Origin: Rotaria sp. Silwood1
Lineage: Eukaryota; Rotifera; Eurotatoria; Philodinida; Philodinidae
Direction of reading: 5' to 3'
DNA length: 64,000 nucleotides
Assembly (NCBI GenBank): GCA_905250075.1
Contig: CAJNOP010000018.1
Coordinates: forward strand, 558,001-622,000
Made by a program: the position numbers and the translations under genes. The first letter of the stretch is position 1. Each line of letters starts with the position of its first letter. Shown here piece by piece: positions 1-11,179 of the stretch. The notes below the pieces were generated by a model, which saw only the letters and a list, made by a program, of their open reading frames with translations, searched no databases and had not been told where the DNA came from.

Positions 1-258
1 TTAAAAACAATAATTTGTAATAATGTTTTATCCTTTTCTAGTAATATAAAATTATTTTCACCATTGGCTGAAACACCAATTGATGATAGTGAACTTATCA
101 CACGTACAATAAAACGTAATCATGCAATGATGGAAGAAACATCGAGTACAATAACTGTACCAGCTACTTTTATGTTTCGCATGTTAACATCATTTTATCG
201 ATTACGACGTCCTGAAGGACTATTTGGATTAGACGACGAAGACGAATCAACCGAGTGA
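1..258 (+). CDS. 3' terminal exon of an unrecognised gene (partial)
   Basis: A pyrimidine-rich tract ending in AG at 40-41 looks like a 3' splice site. From 42 an open frame runs to the stop TGA at 256-258. The visible residues begin N-I-K-L-F-S-P-L-A-E-T-P and end in an acidic tail (G-L-F-G-L-D-D-E-D-E-S-T-E). The middle has a basic, Arg/Tyr-rich stretch (F-Y-R-L-R-R-P). The codon use matches the other real genes here, and the exon is followed at once by T-rich 3' untranslated-like sequence. The rest of the gene lies left of the window. I do not recognise the family. No signal peptide or membrane segment is visible in this piece. Confidence 0.55.
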   Translation, partial: LKTIICNNVLSFSSNIKLFSPLAETPIDDSELITRTIKRNHAMMEETSSTITVPATFMFRMLTSFYRLRRPEGLFGLDDEDESTE

Positions 259-2190
259 CATTTACCTGTTTTTTTTTCAGTTTTTTTTCTTTTCCTATAC
301 ATTTGTTTTGCTTTTTTGTGTGTATATTTTCTTATTTAAGCAGCATCAGTACAAAGAATAATAGAGTTAAGGCATAAGAATTTACATGAATTTCGAAATA
401 CTTTATAGAAAATCTATTAGACATGCCAACTTTAGATTATCTGTGAACTCTTGAAAGTACTTATGAATTTTAAAATCTATTAAAAATGAGATTCAATCAT
501 TTGCATGTGTATGACAAGGCTTGTATGATTTATCTAAAATCATAGTGACAGGTTCATTGTGATACATGTGCTATTTCAGGTATATTCTTTTATTATTATT
601 AGACAAGTAAATTAAACTTTGATGAAACAGGATCTACAAGGAATACTGAAGTGTGAGGATAGAATTGTCGACTTATATTTTGTGTCAACAAATCGTGACA
701 GATACTTTGATATTGTCGCTTCCTTCTAGTGCATCGTGTCATACATATACACACAAAATTAAAGTTTACTGCAGGACTAGTCTGAAGCACAACTGAATTG
801 AAAGTAACATTTCCTTTTTTCGACAGAAAAATTTTAGATTTTTCATGTTTATTTCCTTTGCATTATATATGGCTCAAAATATCTTCTATCTACTAGACAT
901 ATAGCAAGAATTAGAATGTTTACTTGTCTTTGAGGATAATCACAAGATTTTTGATATTTTTATTTGAACACAAAGAGATAAAGAAGATCAACAAGGCAGA
1001 CAACGCAAACAGTGGTCAGGAGTACACAGAGAAGTGGTTTGACATTCATGTAGATTCCTGTCGGCCTCTTCTCGTACACACCACATGGACACATGTACGG
1101 TTGGCTAATTGTTGCTGGCATTGTTCACTGTATTATCCGAACAGAGTTCGGGCTACTATCTAGCCGCTCGCGCGTCAATAGAATTTTTTGTAAGAAGACG
1201 AAAAATTTTAATTAAAATCAGCAAGTGGTAAACGAAATTTATTTATTGTAGCAATGAAAGTGTCAACCATTTCTCCGCCACACGTTCAATGTTTCTTGAG
1301 GGTGATTCGATATGCGGATGCGTTGAAACTAAAGATATTTACCAGATATGCGGTGACTTTTTGACAAATGAAAGTGCTTTTGAGTACTCGCCACGATTTC
1401 CATAAATCAAACCGATGTTATTGTAGGAAATTAAAGGAGAAAAATATCGATCCACACATTCACACCTACACCATCGTTTAATCACACCTAATGCATGAAT
1501 TCATGAAAAAACCTTCGCCATGCATAAACACAGATAAAAACATCATAAAATACAGACCCAGTACGTAATGTTAGTATTTGATTGGAACTCGTCTCACATC
1601 CAAAAATTGGTCATTGACCGGTTGGGGTCTAAAAGAAAGGTCATAGATGCATACTTATCAGAAACAAATGCAAAACAAAAGCATTACGCGATAGCCATAT
1701 ACACATCAGAAGTGTGCATACAGTAACACCTGCAGATGTCATGAAATATTTTTACATCGATTATGACACATTAACACAATACGAATATTCGAACATGTCC
1801 GCTGAAACTTTGATACCTACACGTTATCGTGTTAAATCCTGTACGATCCCCATCAATATAACTACGATCAACCTGTTAATTTTCATAAACTTCCATGGAA
1901 TTAGTGGTTTTGATTAACATCTACTTATGAAACCATAGGTTCTCCAACTCTTTGCTCAGTACCTAAGCCAAGTGAAACCCGCGTGCAATCCCTAAAACCT
2001 CACACCTAAACTTATAAAATCCAGTTTTGGCAACAGTGTAGATTCAGCTTGGCGACAATGCTTTTTCTTATGAACTTTGAATTGCAATTGGTACCATCGG
2101 AAGACTTGTTGCTGAAATGAAATATTAACATCATGATAGCTCGATAAACTCCACACACAAACTGGCGAGTTTCATCGCCTTGACTGTGAT
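259..2190. other. Intergenic, no gene seen
   Basis: About 1.9 kb without a convincing coding exon. The open frames at 599-790 (-), 924-1163 (+) and 1714-1917 (+) have no splice context or family resemblance. T-rich tracts just after 258 probably belong to the 3' untranslated region of the gene at the left edge. Confidence 0.5.
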
Positions 2191-2195
2191 AAAGT

Positions 2196-2375
2196 AGAAC
2201 TATTCATTCGTAAGCAATAACATTTACTCTACAACGGAACTATTAAATATGCATCAGAACTATTCATCCACAAACAATAACATTTACTCTAAAGCGGAAC
2301 TATTTAACATGCACCAGAACTATTCATCCACAAGAAAAAACATTTACTCTGAACCAGAACTATTCATCCATACGG
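2196..2375. repeat. 60-bp tandem repeat, about 2.7 copies
   Basis: The phrase AGAACTATTCATCCACAA recurs at 2196, 2256 and 2316, exactly 60 bp apart, each time followed by AATAACATTTACTCT or a close variant. A last partial unit begins at 2356, only 40 bp on, so one 20-bp sub-block is missing. The half-unit also contains GGAACTATT, so the 60-mer may itself be an old duplication. Confidence 0.8.
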
Positions 2376-2513
2376 AGAAATAGTCATATTTTATTTCCTC
2401 TTGTGTTGAATTTAGGGAATTTTCCTGAGAGAAACCAGTTATAACAAAATAACAGATTTTTAGTCGCTTAACTAGTCAGCGTCGAAAAAAGGCAGTCTGA
2501 CTTATTTTTCGCA

Positions 2514-2531
2514 GAGAGAGAGAGAGAGAGA
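2514..2531. repeat. (GA)n microsatellite
   Basis: An uninterrupted GA dinucleotide run of about nine units follows TTTTTCGCA. A simple sequence repeat of no apparent function. Confidence 0.85.
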
Positions 2532-2586
2532 AAAGCGGAACGAACAAGTTAGCAAAGTTATTCTAGCGAAATTTGGTGGGTTCTCA

Positions 2587-2832
2587 TGAAAAAAATTTTT
2601 AGTAATCACAAAATAATCGATTTTTAATCCATTATAAACATACAAGTTTAATCAAGAATTTAGGTAGGAGTACTCATGAAACATCATTGCTAAATCAATT
2701 ATAATCGAAATCAATGGAAATAATCGATTTCAGAATGATTTTTTGTGATTATTTCTTTTTAAATTCTTGATTAAAACCGTATAGTCTATTAAAATTCGAC
2801 TATTTCATGATTATTGAAGAAATTTTTTTTAC
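2587..2832. mobile_element. Foldback (long inverted repeat) element
   Basis: The two arms are inverted copies of each other. The inner ends TTTAATCAAGAATTTA (left) and TAAATTCTTGATTAAA (right) match perfectly. The outer parts (AAAAAAATTT, AATCG and TTTTAAT blocks) match with scattered changes. The arms are about 70 bp each around a spacer of about 100 bp. No ORF. Most likely a decayed non-autonomous DNA transposon (MITE). I found no clear target-site duplication. Confidence 0.6.
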
Positions 2833-3192
2833 ATAGGTTGTCCATTATTGCTTCAGGTTGATTTTGAAACGAAAGCACAAGGCTCGATGGCTTGCAGTCT
2901 TGCTAAAAGTGTGTCTCAGGTTCCACATTAATCGCCGAGTATTTTTCAGATATTAGAGAATATCTCTTCTACTTTCGAATCGTATGTTTTATATTTAAAA
3001 ATACAAGACCTCTGATAAACTGAAGGCTATGAAAATTTGATGCCAGTAATTTTTGCTTTAGTTGTTATGATACTCTCCGTTAGATAATTATAGACATTTA
3101 AGAGGAGCTCTCATTGTTTTTCTAATAGTTTAAGCAAACCATTTCTTCGAAAACCTTTGCATCATTAGATAAAGAACACTTGGGACTATCTA

Positions 3193-3323
3193 CCCATGTG
3201 ATAAAAACCGGCGGTTAACCGCGGTTTTACCGGTCCGATTACCGGCTTCCTATCGGCTAACCGGTTTTTTTAATGGCGAACCGCGGTTTACTGCTAAAAC
3301 TGATCCGGTTTTTGTGACATGGG
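3193..3323. mobile_element. Short GC-rich TIR element with internal palindromes
   Basis: The ends are inverted: CCCATGTGATAAAAACCGG on the left and, as reverse complement of the right end, CCCATGTCACAAAAACCGG. Between them are several ACCGG/CCGGT blocks and a perfect 12-bp palindrome GCGGTTAACCGC. The block is far more GC-rich than its surroundings. It looks like a small non-autonomous DNA transposon. A target duplication is not clear. Confidence 0.55.
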
Positions 3324-3645
3324 GACGTCTGAGATATAGTCTTTATCTGATATGAAATGGCTGAAAAAATAGTCAAAATACGATGAAGTTTAGTTCCGCT
3401 GTTCATAATTAACCCAAACGACTATACAGAACAGAGAAAATTTTTATAACTGAGAGATTTCTTATCCAATATTAATCATTTTTTATGCTAATTTTATTTG
3501 TATCTACTGGAAGTAAGAATTGTATTGAATATTTGCATTTTATTCTACATTTCTTTTTCTTAGAGAATGTGTATGTCAAAATGATTGATCGATTATGAAT
3601 GAATCTTACTCTTTGATTACTCTTCAATCTATTGGGTGACTACAG

Positions 3646-6600
3646 ATGATGCCATTATTATATCAGCAGATAATTTTCTTCTTATATATTATTTACGATG
3701 TTCAAACAGTGCCATCATCGTTAACTCTAGGATTTCTTGGTCCTACCAATTTATCAAATAGTAATGCACAAGTCGGTGGACATCCAGCATTATTTGCGTT
3801 TAAATTAGCCATTCGTGATATTAACAATCGCTCAGATCTTTTACCTAGAACAAACTTGAACTTTGTTAGCAATAACACAGACACCGATGCTAGTACTGGT
3901 GTAATAGCTGCATTCTGGCAATGTGTATACGGAAATGTCATTGGTATCGTCGGCGACTATCTTTCGGTCGTATCAGAGGTAAAAAGTGCACATAGCAAGT
4001 AATTTTTCTTTCATCACACTATGCTAATTTAGTCCGTTCAATATGTGAGTCGTTATTACAAAGTTCCTCAGATTTCTTATGGTTCAACATCATCAGAATT
4101 TACCGAGTTCCATTCAATTCGTTATCCCTATTTTCTGCGCACGACACCAAATCAATATGTAGAATCAGTATTATTGGCACATTTAATAGTAAGCCAAGGC
4201 TGGAAAAATATCGCATTAATTCATACAACTAATACGCAAACGTTTCATGATGTTCAGGTATTCCTTGCAGAGGCACAAAAACTGAACATAAGGATTCTCG
4301 TATCAACATCGTTTGCAACAGGTACTACTAATCTCATGACACAAATGAAAGCTATAAAACAATGCCAAGCACAAATTATTCTATTCTTTGGAACAATAGA
4401 CGATCAACAAGTAGTTATAAATAATAGTTTAATAGAGGGCCTCACCGGTCCCGGATATCAATGGATTGGTATACATGAAAGTATGAATAAGGCGTTATAT
4501 TTGGATTCGATGGGTCAAACGATTCAGCACTATTATCAATGGTCACAAGGATTTATCGGTTTACAAAACTTTGCCGATGTAAATTCAAGTGTTTATAAGG
4601 AATATGCCAAACGATGGTCTACAGCACCCTATGATCCGGAAACATCGACAGTAGTTCGGGATTCGATTTCTCCCATCGCTAATTTTGCCTATGATGCTTG
4701 CTTTATGTTTGCCCATGCTTTGCATTACATGATTGAGGTGCTGAATTTGGATCCGACGCAAATGGAGAATCGTGAATTATACCTTGCAATATTGAAAAAT
4801 GTCACATTTGTCGGTGTTAGTGGTAACATTAGTGTTGATCAAAACGGAGATTGCCTAGCTTCATTTGATATTGTCAATTTTCAACATGATCAAATAGTTA
4901 AAATTGGTTCAATTACTCTTGACGGTCAAGTTAACTATTTACCGCATGTCAAAATCATGTATACGGGCGGTACTGAGACGAAACCGCTCGATTTGCCAAT
5001 GCGTCCTGTAATCAAAATATATCGTTCGACTCTAATTGGCATGATTGGAGGAAGTATCACTTGTACAATGTTATGTCTTGCACTAATAACTTTTACATGC
5101 TATTTCAATCAACATCCTGTAATAAAAGCATCGAGTTCAACGTTTCTTGTTCTGATGCTAATAGGTGTCATAAATCTGGCAATATCAATTGTTCCACGTA
5201 CATTAGAGAATTATCATCAATCGTCACTGGAATGCATCAGTGAGCTTTGGTTAGCCAATATTGGATATACATTGATCATAGGAACATTATTAGTAAGTTT
5301 CTGTGAGTTGATTTTGTATGGCTATTCCCTTTATATTAAAGTCTTTAAAAAAAAGAGAACAATCAAGAAAAAATTAGAGAAAAAAATTGGAAAATGTTAC
5401 TGTTCTCCAGCGTAATTCGTTTTAGCAAAAGGAGATCGATGATCTATTCAATGAGAACACAGATGAATATTTTAATTGCTTTTGATCACAGATAGCTCCG
5501 CATGACTTTATCAAAATCTAATAATTCTGAAAGAGTTTAAAGGTACATATTATACTTTGATTTCAAAGGCATTAACTGGATTTATTTTGAAGATGCTGTC
5601 AAGAGAGATTTGACAGAATTTGTGAGGGGTGTCCAAGGACTGAGGTTTGGGAATTCTTCCAATTCCTAAAATCACCAGCTAAAAGTGATATATCCCTCGA
5701 GGAACTGAGAACTGACCCTCAAGCACTTCACGAAACCTCCTCGGTTCGTTATCAATTCCTCCTCGTGACTGAATCACAAACCTTGGCAACGACAGTTCTC
5801 AAACCACGAAACCTTCTAATTTCCTCATTTCCTCCCGTGGGTATTGACCGCCGACGGTTCCTCAGATAAGGAATCGAGGAAATAACTAGAACTAGCCGTC
5901 AATACCGATCGGGGAACTGACACCAACATTAGCCGCCATCATTCGAATCCCATAAGAAGGTTCCAGACAATAACAATTACCACGCCAATGCGAGGAGACG
6001 CCGGGGAACTAAGGAATTGTGACAGTTCTGTTGACAGTTCATAGGAACTGAGGTGGATACCTAGAAACTTTCTAGGTATCCACCTTCGTTCCAAGGAACT
6101 GTCACAGTTCCCCAGTTCTCCGGCTTTTTTCTGTATCTGATGTGATTTTAGTATCTAAAAAGTACTACGTCGTTACCTGAATTCCTCGCGGAACTGAGGT
6201 AGATGCCTAGAAGGAACATACCCTAAGTTCCTATTATGTCGAGAAGGATTGATTAGTTGAGTCGTATACCCCTTCGTTAATAGGGATAATTCTTTATTTT
6301 TCCTGGGGAATTCGTCACGGAAATTTCAACCAAGGAATTGTCATTTAGAACTGGGCAGAACTGTGGGGGATATGTCAAGGGAACGAGAAGGACTGAGGCT
6401 TTTGATTTTTTTCTGATACAAACTCTATACTTCTTGGGAGGCTTTCTTGATTCAATTAAGGCAGCATAGATGCTAGGGAAGGATTTAACTTCTGCTGATA
6501 GTTCCTGGGAACTGAGGTAGATACCTACGCAGTACCTACCCTCAGTTCTCCAGGGAAATTGAGGTAATGACGTAGTACTCTTTAGATACTAAAATTATAC

Positions 6601-8214
6601 CGGATACAGAAAAAAAGCCGGGGAACTGAGGAATTGTGACAATTCTGCTGACACTTCCTAGGAACTGAGGTGGATACCTACACGGTACCTACCCTCAGTT
6701 CCCCGAGAGAATTGAGGTAATGACGTAGTACTCTTTAGATACTAAAATTATACCATATATAGAAAAAAGCCGGAGAACTGGGGAACTATGACAGTTCTGC
6801 TGACAGTTCCTTGAAACGAAGGTGGATACCTAGAAAATTTCTAGGTATCCGCCTCAGTTCCTATGAACTGTCAACAGAACTGTCACAATTCCTTAGTTTC
6901 CCGACGTCTTCTCGCATTGGTGTGTCAATTGTTATTGTCTGGACCCTTGTTTTGGGATTCGAATGATGGTGGCTAATGCTGGTGTCAGTTCTCCCGACCG
7001 GTATTGACTGTTAGTTCTAGTTATTTCCTCGATTCCTTTCTGAGGGATTGTCGGCGGTCAATACCCACGGGAGGAAATGAGGAAATGAGAAGGTATCGTG
7101 GTTTGAGAACTGTCGTTGCAAAGGTTTGTGATTTATTCACGACAAGAAATTGATGACGAACCGAGGAGGTTTCGTGAAGTGCTTGAGGGTGAGTCCTCAG
7201 TTCCTCGAGGAATATGTCACTTTTAGCTGGTGCTTTTAGGAATTGGAAGAATTTCCAAAACTCAGTCCTTGGACACTGTTGGAATTTGTTTTTAAATAGG
7301 CTAACTTTTTGAGATGGTTGCTTTAACTCTATCTCTTTCTATTAGAGGTATATTCGGAAGTGTTGGGTTTTAGGTCGGAGAAATAGTATGTTAATAATGT
7401 GGCTTCGCTCATTCCGCGAACAGTCTTAGAGATCTCATTCGATTTGTGCTTCATGAGATTGTTGCCAACAATCCTGTGTTAATAGTACTTTTCATTTTCT
7501 AATTAGCTGAAAACATATCGTTTATCGAAAATATTTCAAATGTCTCAACATATTGTGAAATATCATCTGAAGGATCATTATCTATTGGCTATACTGTTTG
7601 GTTTAATTATACTTTCATCAGCAATGTTAACAGGTCTCTGTCTTGGTGACCCTTTTTATCTTCAACTGTCCCATTTAGATTCAATTACTGATTATCAGTA
7701 TTGTACATCAAAATACCAATTGACCGTGTACATCCCGCTCATCTTATCTACTCGTTTCGCTATGTTGTTGTTGATGACAATTTGTGCGTACAGAATTCGA
7801 CAAGTTCCTGATTTGTTTAATGAAAGTAGACAGCTGGTATTTACCATTTATAATTTATTCTTTCTCTCTATTACATTACCTGCAATTGATCTCACCATGG
7901 ATCGCGGAAAAGATTTGGCAGTGATTGCTTATGGCGTATGTATATTCAGTATTTGCATTCTCACCATACTCATAATGTTCCTACCAAAACTGGTATTGGT
8001 AATCAAGATGGATGGGCGCAAGAGATCTTCTACTTTGACGTTTATATTCAAAGAAAAGAGTTCGCATCCATCTATTAACAGAGACTCCAGCTTTAGATGT
8101 TCAACCAAGCCTCATCAATCATGTGGAAGCACTATCCAAATACGAAGAAAAGGATCATATCAAAATTCGAATCATAATAACCTATATCGATCATATTCAT
8201 CGCCATTGACTTAG
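3646..8214 (+). CDS. Class C GPCR, GABA-B-receptor type
   Basis: Three coding exons, 3646-3978, 4033-5292 and 7507-8214, join in frame into about 766 residues. The N-terminus has a hydrophobic signal peptide. A periplasmic-binding-type Venus flytrap domain follows (about residues 25-430; motifs G-F-L-G-P-T and Y-K-V-P-Q-I-S-Y-G-S-T-S). Seven membrane helices follow directly. There is no cysteine-rich linker, which is the GABA-B pattern and not the glutamate-receptor pattern. The conserved Cys before TM3 (L-E-C-I-S-E) and the Cys in extracellular loop 2 (Y-C-T-S-K) are both present. Intron 1 is 54 bp. Intron 2 is 2214 bp, lies inside TM3 and is bloated by a transposon; joining across it gives G-T-L-L / L-K-T-Y-R-L, the expected TM3/ICL2 sequence. 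The cytoplasmic tail is basic and Ser-rich, with no obvious coiled coil. The ligand is not known; it could be GABA or another small molecule. The start is the first of two Met codons just after TACAG. Confidence 0.88.
5624..7281. mobile_element. hAT-like non-autonomous foldback element, 1.66 kb, within intron 2 of the receptor
   Basis: Two long arms, about 5629-6140 and 6765-7276, are reverse complements over roughly 500 bp with modest divergence. The outermost shared bases are GTGTCCAAGGACTGAG. The 8-mer GAATTTGT flanks the element directly at 5616-5623 and 7282-7289, the target-duplication length of the hAT superfamily. The left terminus GAGGGGTGTCC resembles the hAT-type terminus CAGGGGTGTC seen intact at 17107. 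There is no transposase ORF. The middle holds a tandem repeat of about 153 bp. The element is GC-richer than its surroundings and lies wholly between the splice donor at 5293 and the acceptor at 7505-7506. Confidence 0.85.
6535..6840. repeat. Tandem repeat (about 153 bp) inside the hAT-like element
   Basis: The block beginning CCTACCCTCAGTTC at 6535 recurs at 6688. Both copies contain TAATGACGTAGTACTC then TTTAGATACTAAAATTAT and end with GAAAAAAGCCGG-type sequence. The same GTAGTACT motif appears inverted near 6160, so the centre is itself partly palindromic. Confidence 0.75.
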
Positions 8215-9520
8215 TTCGGAAAACTTACCCGTGCGTACAAAATTATTTACAACGTAGAAAGCTGAAATTTTTGAGCGTATGATATTGATTGTATGTTGAT
8301 GACAATCAAAAACTAGCAAAACACGTTTCAATTACGCTTATATAAAATCTTATCTATTTCTAGTATTATATACAACCATCGAAAGTTTCGAAGAAAAACT
8401 TCCAATAGCAGAATAAAAGACATTCTCCTCCGAGCAGTCTATGGATGTGGATATGTCTAAAGCACTCATGAGGCGTTTCGATCTTGCACAAGAATCTCAT
8501 CAGATAAATATTGACTTGTCATCTATTCAAAATGATCATTCAAGGATATAGCAGATGGGCAAATGTTAGATTAGTTTGGTTACGGTTTTAGAAGTGTGAG
8601 GAAAATATGCTTGTTATTGTTTAAGTTTTGTAATGTATGCTCAAGGCGATTACGGACATTTAAAGGGTATAATGACGTTGTTTTCATATAATTATGTTTT
8701 GTTTCTCTTCATAATAAGAGTTAGAGCGTGATACTTTGGGCACTAGTAATAGTTTTGTGTAACGATATGAATTTAGCTATAGTTTGTTCTATCATGACTA
8801 TACATAGCGATCGGATCTTTAGTATTGGTAATCTTTGCATTCAGTTCATTCGATGTGACTAGTCGATTGATTGTGCTCTTCACTGAAGGATTTTAACAAA
8901 GCTAATGAATAGCTTTCATGTTGAGGAATCAAAATAAATGCTATTGTAGCTAAGTTGTAGATGACCCTTGAGATGGACTTTATCAGTTCGAATATTTGTT
9001 GTTAGGGTAAATTTTTCATATTCAATATTTAATTTATTCAAACACTTAAATGACAAAAGAAATCTATGATCATAAATTATAAATATGTCTGTCGCCAGCT
9101 GAGAACACTCTTCGTCTTAATATGGTCATAATACATAATTATACAGTGTTTCCTTGACGACCATTATGTTTAGCAACAATTGGTTGCATATATTTTAAAT
9201 GTCTGTGCATTAGTACTTCTGTCGTATTCAGACTGTTTCAATCTCCTGTATATTTTTTTTGTGTTGAAAACTGCTGTTGTGTTAAATTTGTAGTTCCATA
9301 TTTGCTGAAAATCTTTCTTTAAAGATTGGAATCATGCTTCATGCATATAATGAATAATTATACATTGTTCATTGATTTCGATTAATTTTCGATTCGATTT
9401 AAATCAGATGGATTAGTCATTTTCATTGCTAATCGAAGGTGAAATTGGTTGGTTGTATTGATAGATATTTTGAGAATAATTTCTGAAGCCAACGATACAT
9501 GTACCTCGGTAGATGACTGT
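8215..9520. other. Intergenic, 3' flank of the receptor gene
   Basis: About 1.3 kb without a supported exon. AT-rich unique-looking sequence. I see no repeat, RNA gene or regulatory motif that I can name. Confidence 0.5.
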
Positions 9521-9955
9521 TTAATAATGAGAAGTACAAATAAGAATGAAAGAGAAGAGAAGTAGTCTGTTGTAAACCAACATAAGCTTTATGAAATGTC
9601 GTTCTTCATCAAAAGCTGATAATGTACATGAATAATGTACGACCCGTAGAAGAATATCATCAATAATATTCGTAAAGATATATCGAGGATGATCAGATGT
9701 AAACGGTATTGCATATAATTCAGTTGCATCTTTATGGTACACGGATATTACTAGTAGTTCATTCTGATTTTCAATAAATATATCGTGAGACGATACAGTT
9801 GAACCTATTTGTCGCACTAATTCAATATTTGGATAAAAACTATTTGCTTCGTCAAGCACTTTATTGATTCCGTCCAATATTTCATTTGAAGTAAAGAAGT
9901 TTTGATCAATATATCTATAAATTATATATGTATGATAAGTAATTTTCGTTAACAA
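9521..9955 (-). CDS. Orphan ORF or terminal exon, unknown function
   Basis: A 144-residue open frame with protein-like composition. It contains the stretch L-V-R-Q-I-G-S-T-V-S-S-H-D-I-F-I-E-N and an acidic N-I-I-D-D-I-L-L motif, and ends in a hydrophobic tail (L-L-L-F-S-F-I-L-I-C). The first dozen codons are AT-rich and contain TTTATAG, a plausible splice acceptor. The true start of this exon may therefore be near 9912 with the rest of the gene further right, where only palindromic elements are now seen. I do not recognise a family. It may be a real terminal exon, a single-exon gene or a fragment cut off by transposon insertion. Confidence 0.4.
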   Translation of the reverse strand: MLTKITYHTYIIYRYIDQNFFTSNEILDGINKVLDEANSFYPNIELVRQIGSTVSSHDIFIENQNELLVISVYHKDATELYAIPFTSDHPRYIFTNIIDDILLRVVHYSCTLSAFDEERHFIKLMLVYNRLLLFSFILICTSHY

Positions 9956-10002
9956 TTAATGAAACATGCCGTCCATAGATTTCATTTCAAGCTTTTTGTC
10001 TA

Positions 10003-10637
10003 ACGAGGGAACATATGCAAGTGTAAAATCGCTTTTGAGTCAAAAGTGGGCGCATCATGTAGGTCTTAGTGAGCTATGAATACCCTGAAACAAGTTCGGG
10101 CTGTTGGTTTATTGCTGCCGAGATATTACATTTTTACGGTATTCTTTTTATCAAAATGCGGTGGTCCCCATCAGGACTCTCAGAAAACCTAAGTTTTGAA
10201 TTTCGACCTGAAAGTTTGCACAGTGGTAGACTATAACGAGAATAGTTTATTGTGAAAGCTTCAGATTTTTTGATTCCTTCTATTATGAAACAAGAACGAA
10301 AGAATATATCGGTGTATATTGGGAAGTAAAAACGTGCTGTTACCGTAGTCCTATCTCAGGATAGCAAGAATAAAATGATCTGAAACTTTTACAATAAACT
10401 CTTCTCATTATGATCTATCTCTGTGCAAAGTTTCAAATCGAAATTCGAAACTTAGTTTTTTGAGGGCCTTGAGGGGAACACGACATTCTAATAAAAAATG
10501 TCGCAAAAATACAATATCTTGGTAGCAATAAACCAATAGCTCGAACTTTTTTCAGGGTATTCATAGCTCACTAACACCTACATGACGAACATACTCCTGA
10601 TTCAAAAGCGATTTTACACTTGCATACGCTCCTTCGT
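10003..10637. mobile_element. Long-TIR foldback element, copy A
   Basis: Left arm GCAAGTGTAAAATCGCTTTT (from 10018) and right arm AAAAGCGATTTTACACTTGC (ending 10626) are perfect reverse complements. The inversion continues inwards through the CATGTAGG, GAGCTATGAATACCCTGAA, ATTGCTGCCGAGATA and AATTTCG blocks with scattered changes. The arms are about 280 bp and meet near 10320. No ORF. A second, truncated copy lies at 32595-33018, which shows that this is a family. Confidence 0.8.
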
Positions 10638-10639
10638 AA

Positions 10640-10905
10640 GCATAGTTCGTACGAACGTCAAAGGATCACTTTATTCATACAGTATCTTTTCCTACCATTT
10701 GATATAAAAACTTGCCGTAAAGATTTTGAGAAACAGTAACACAACATAATTTGTTATTGTTATTGTTATTGTTACATAGCAATAACAATAACAAATTACG
10801 TTATGTTAGCATTTCTCGTAATATTTGCGGCAAGTTCTCATATCTAATGGTAGGAAAAGGTACTATATGAATAAAGTAATTCTTTAACGTTCGTATAAGC
10901 TATAC
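10640..10905. mobile_element. Near-perfect palindrome (foldback element), abutting copy A
   Basis: The sequence folds on a centre near 10772. The loop flanks are TTGTTATTGTTATTGTTA and its inverse TAACAATAACAA. The arms pair through TTTTCCTACCATTTGATAT / ATATCTAATGGTAGGAAAA and out to ACGTTCGTA on the right. It begins within a few bases of the right end of the element at 10003-10637, so the two elements are adjacent. Confidence 0.75.
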
Positions 10906-11179
10906 CAAGACTTATTTCATTGATTTTTTCCAAAAAAACCGTTAATGTTATTCTTATTAATAACAAAAAAAATAACAATAACTTTCTCACTCCTATTTTC
11001 AAATACCACAGTTAGCCACTACAAACGCTTATTAATTTACCCTTGCGGTTATTCTTAATGCTGCTTCTTCAGAGAGGAGTCTTCGACTACCAAAGTGTCC
11101 AAAAGAAAACAAATCAATAATTCTTAGAACATTAACAAAACATAGCAAAAACGACATAAACGAGCAGTAGTGTCAAACC

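Noticed and set aside
5293-5415. Continuation of the receptor exon ending K-C-Y-C-S-P-A-stop
   Set aside because: A GTAAGT donor at 5293 and the exact TM3/ICL2 continuation at 7507 show that this is intron read-through. It could serve as an alternative truncated end, but there is no evidence for that.
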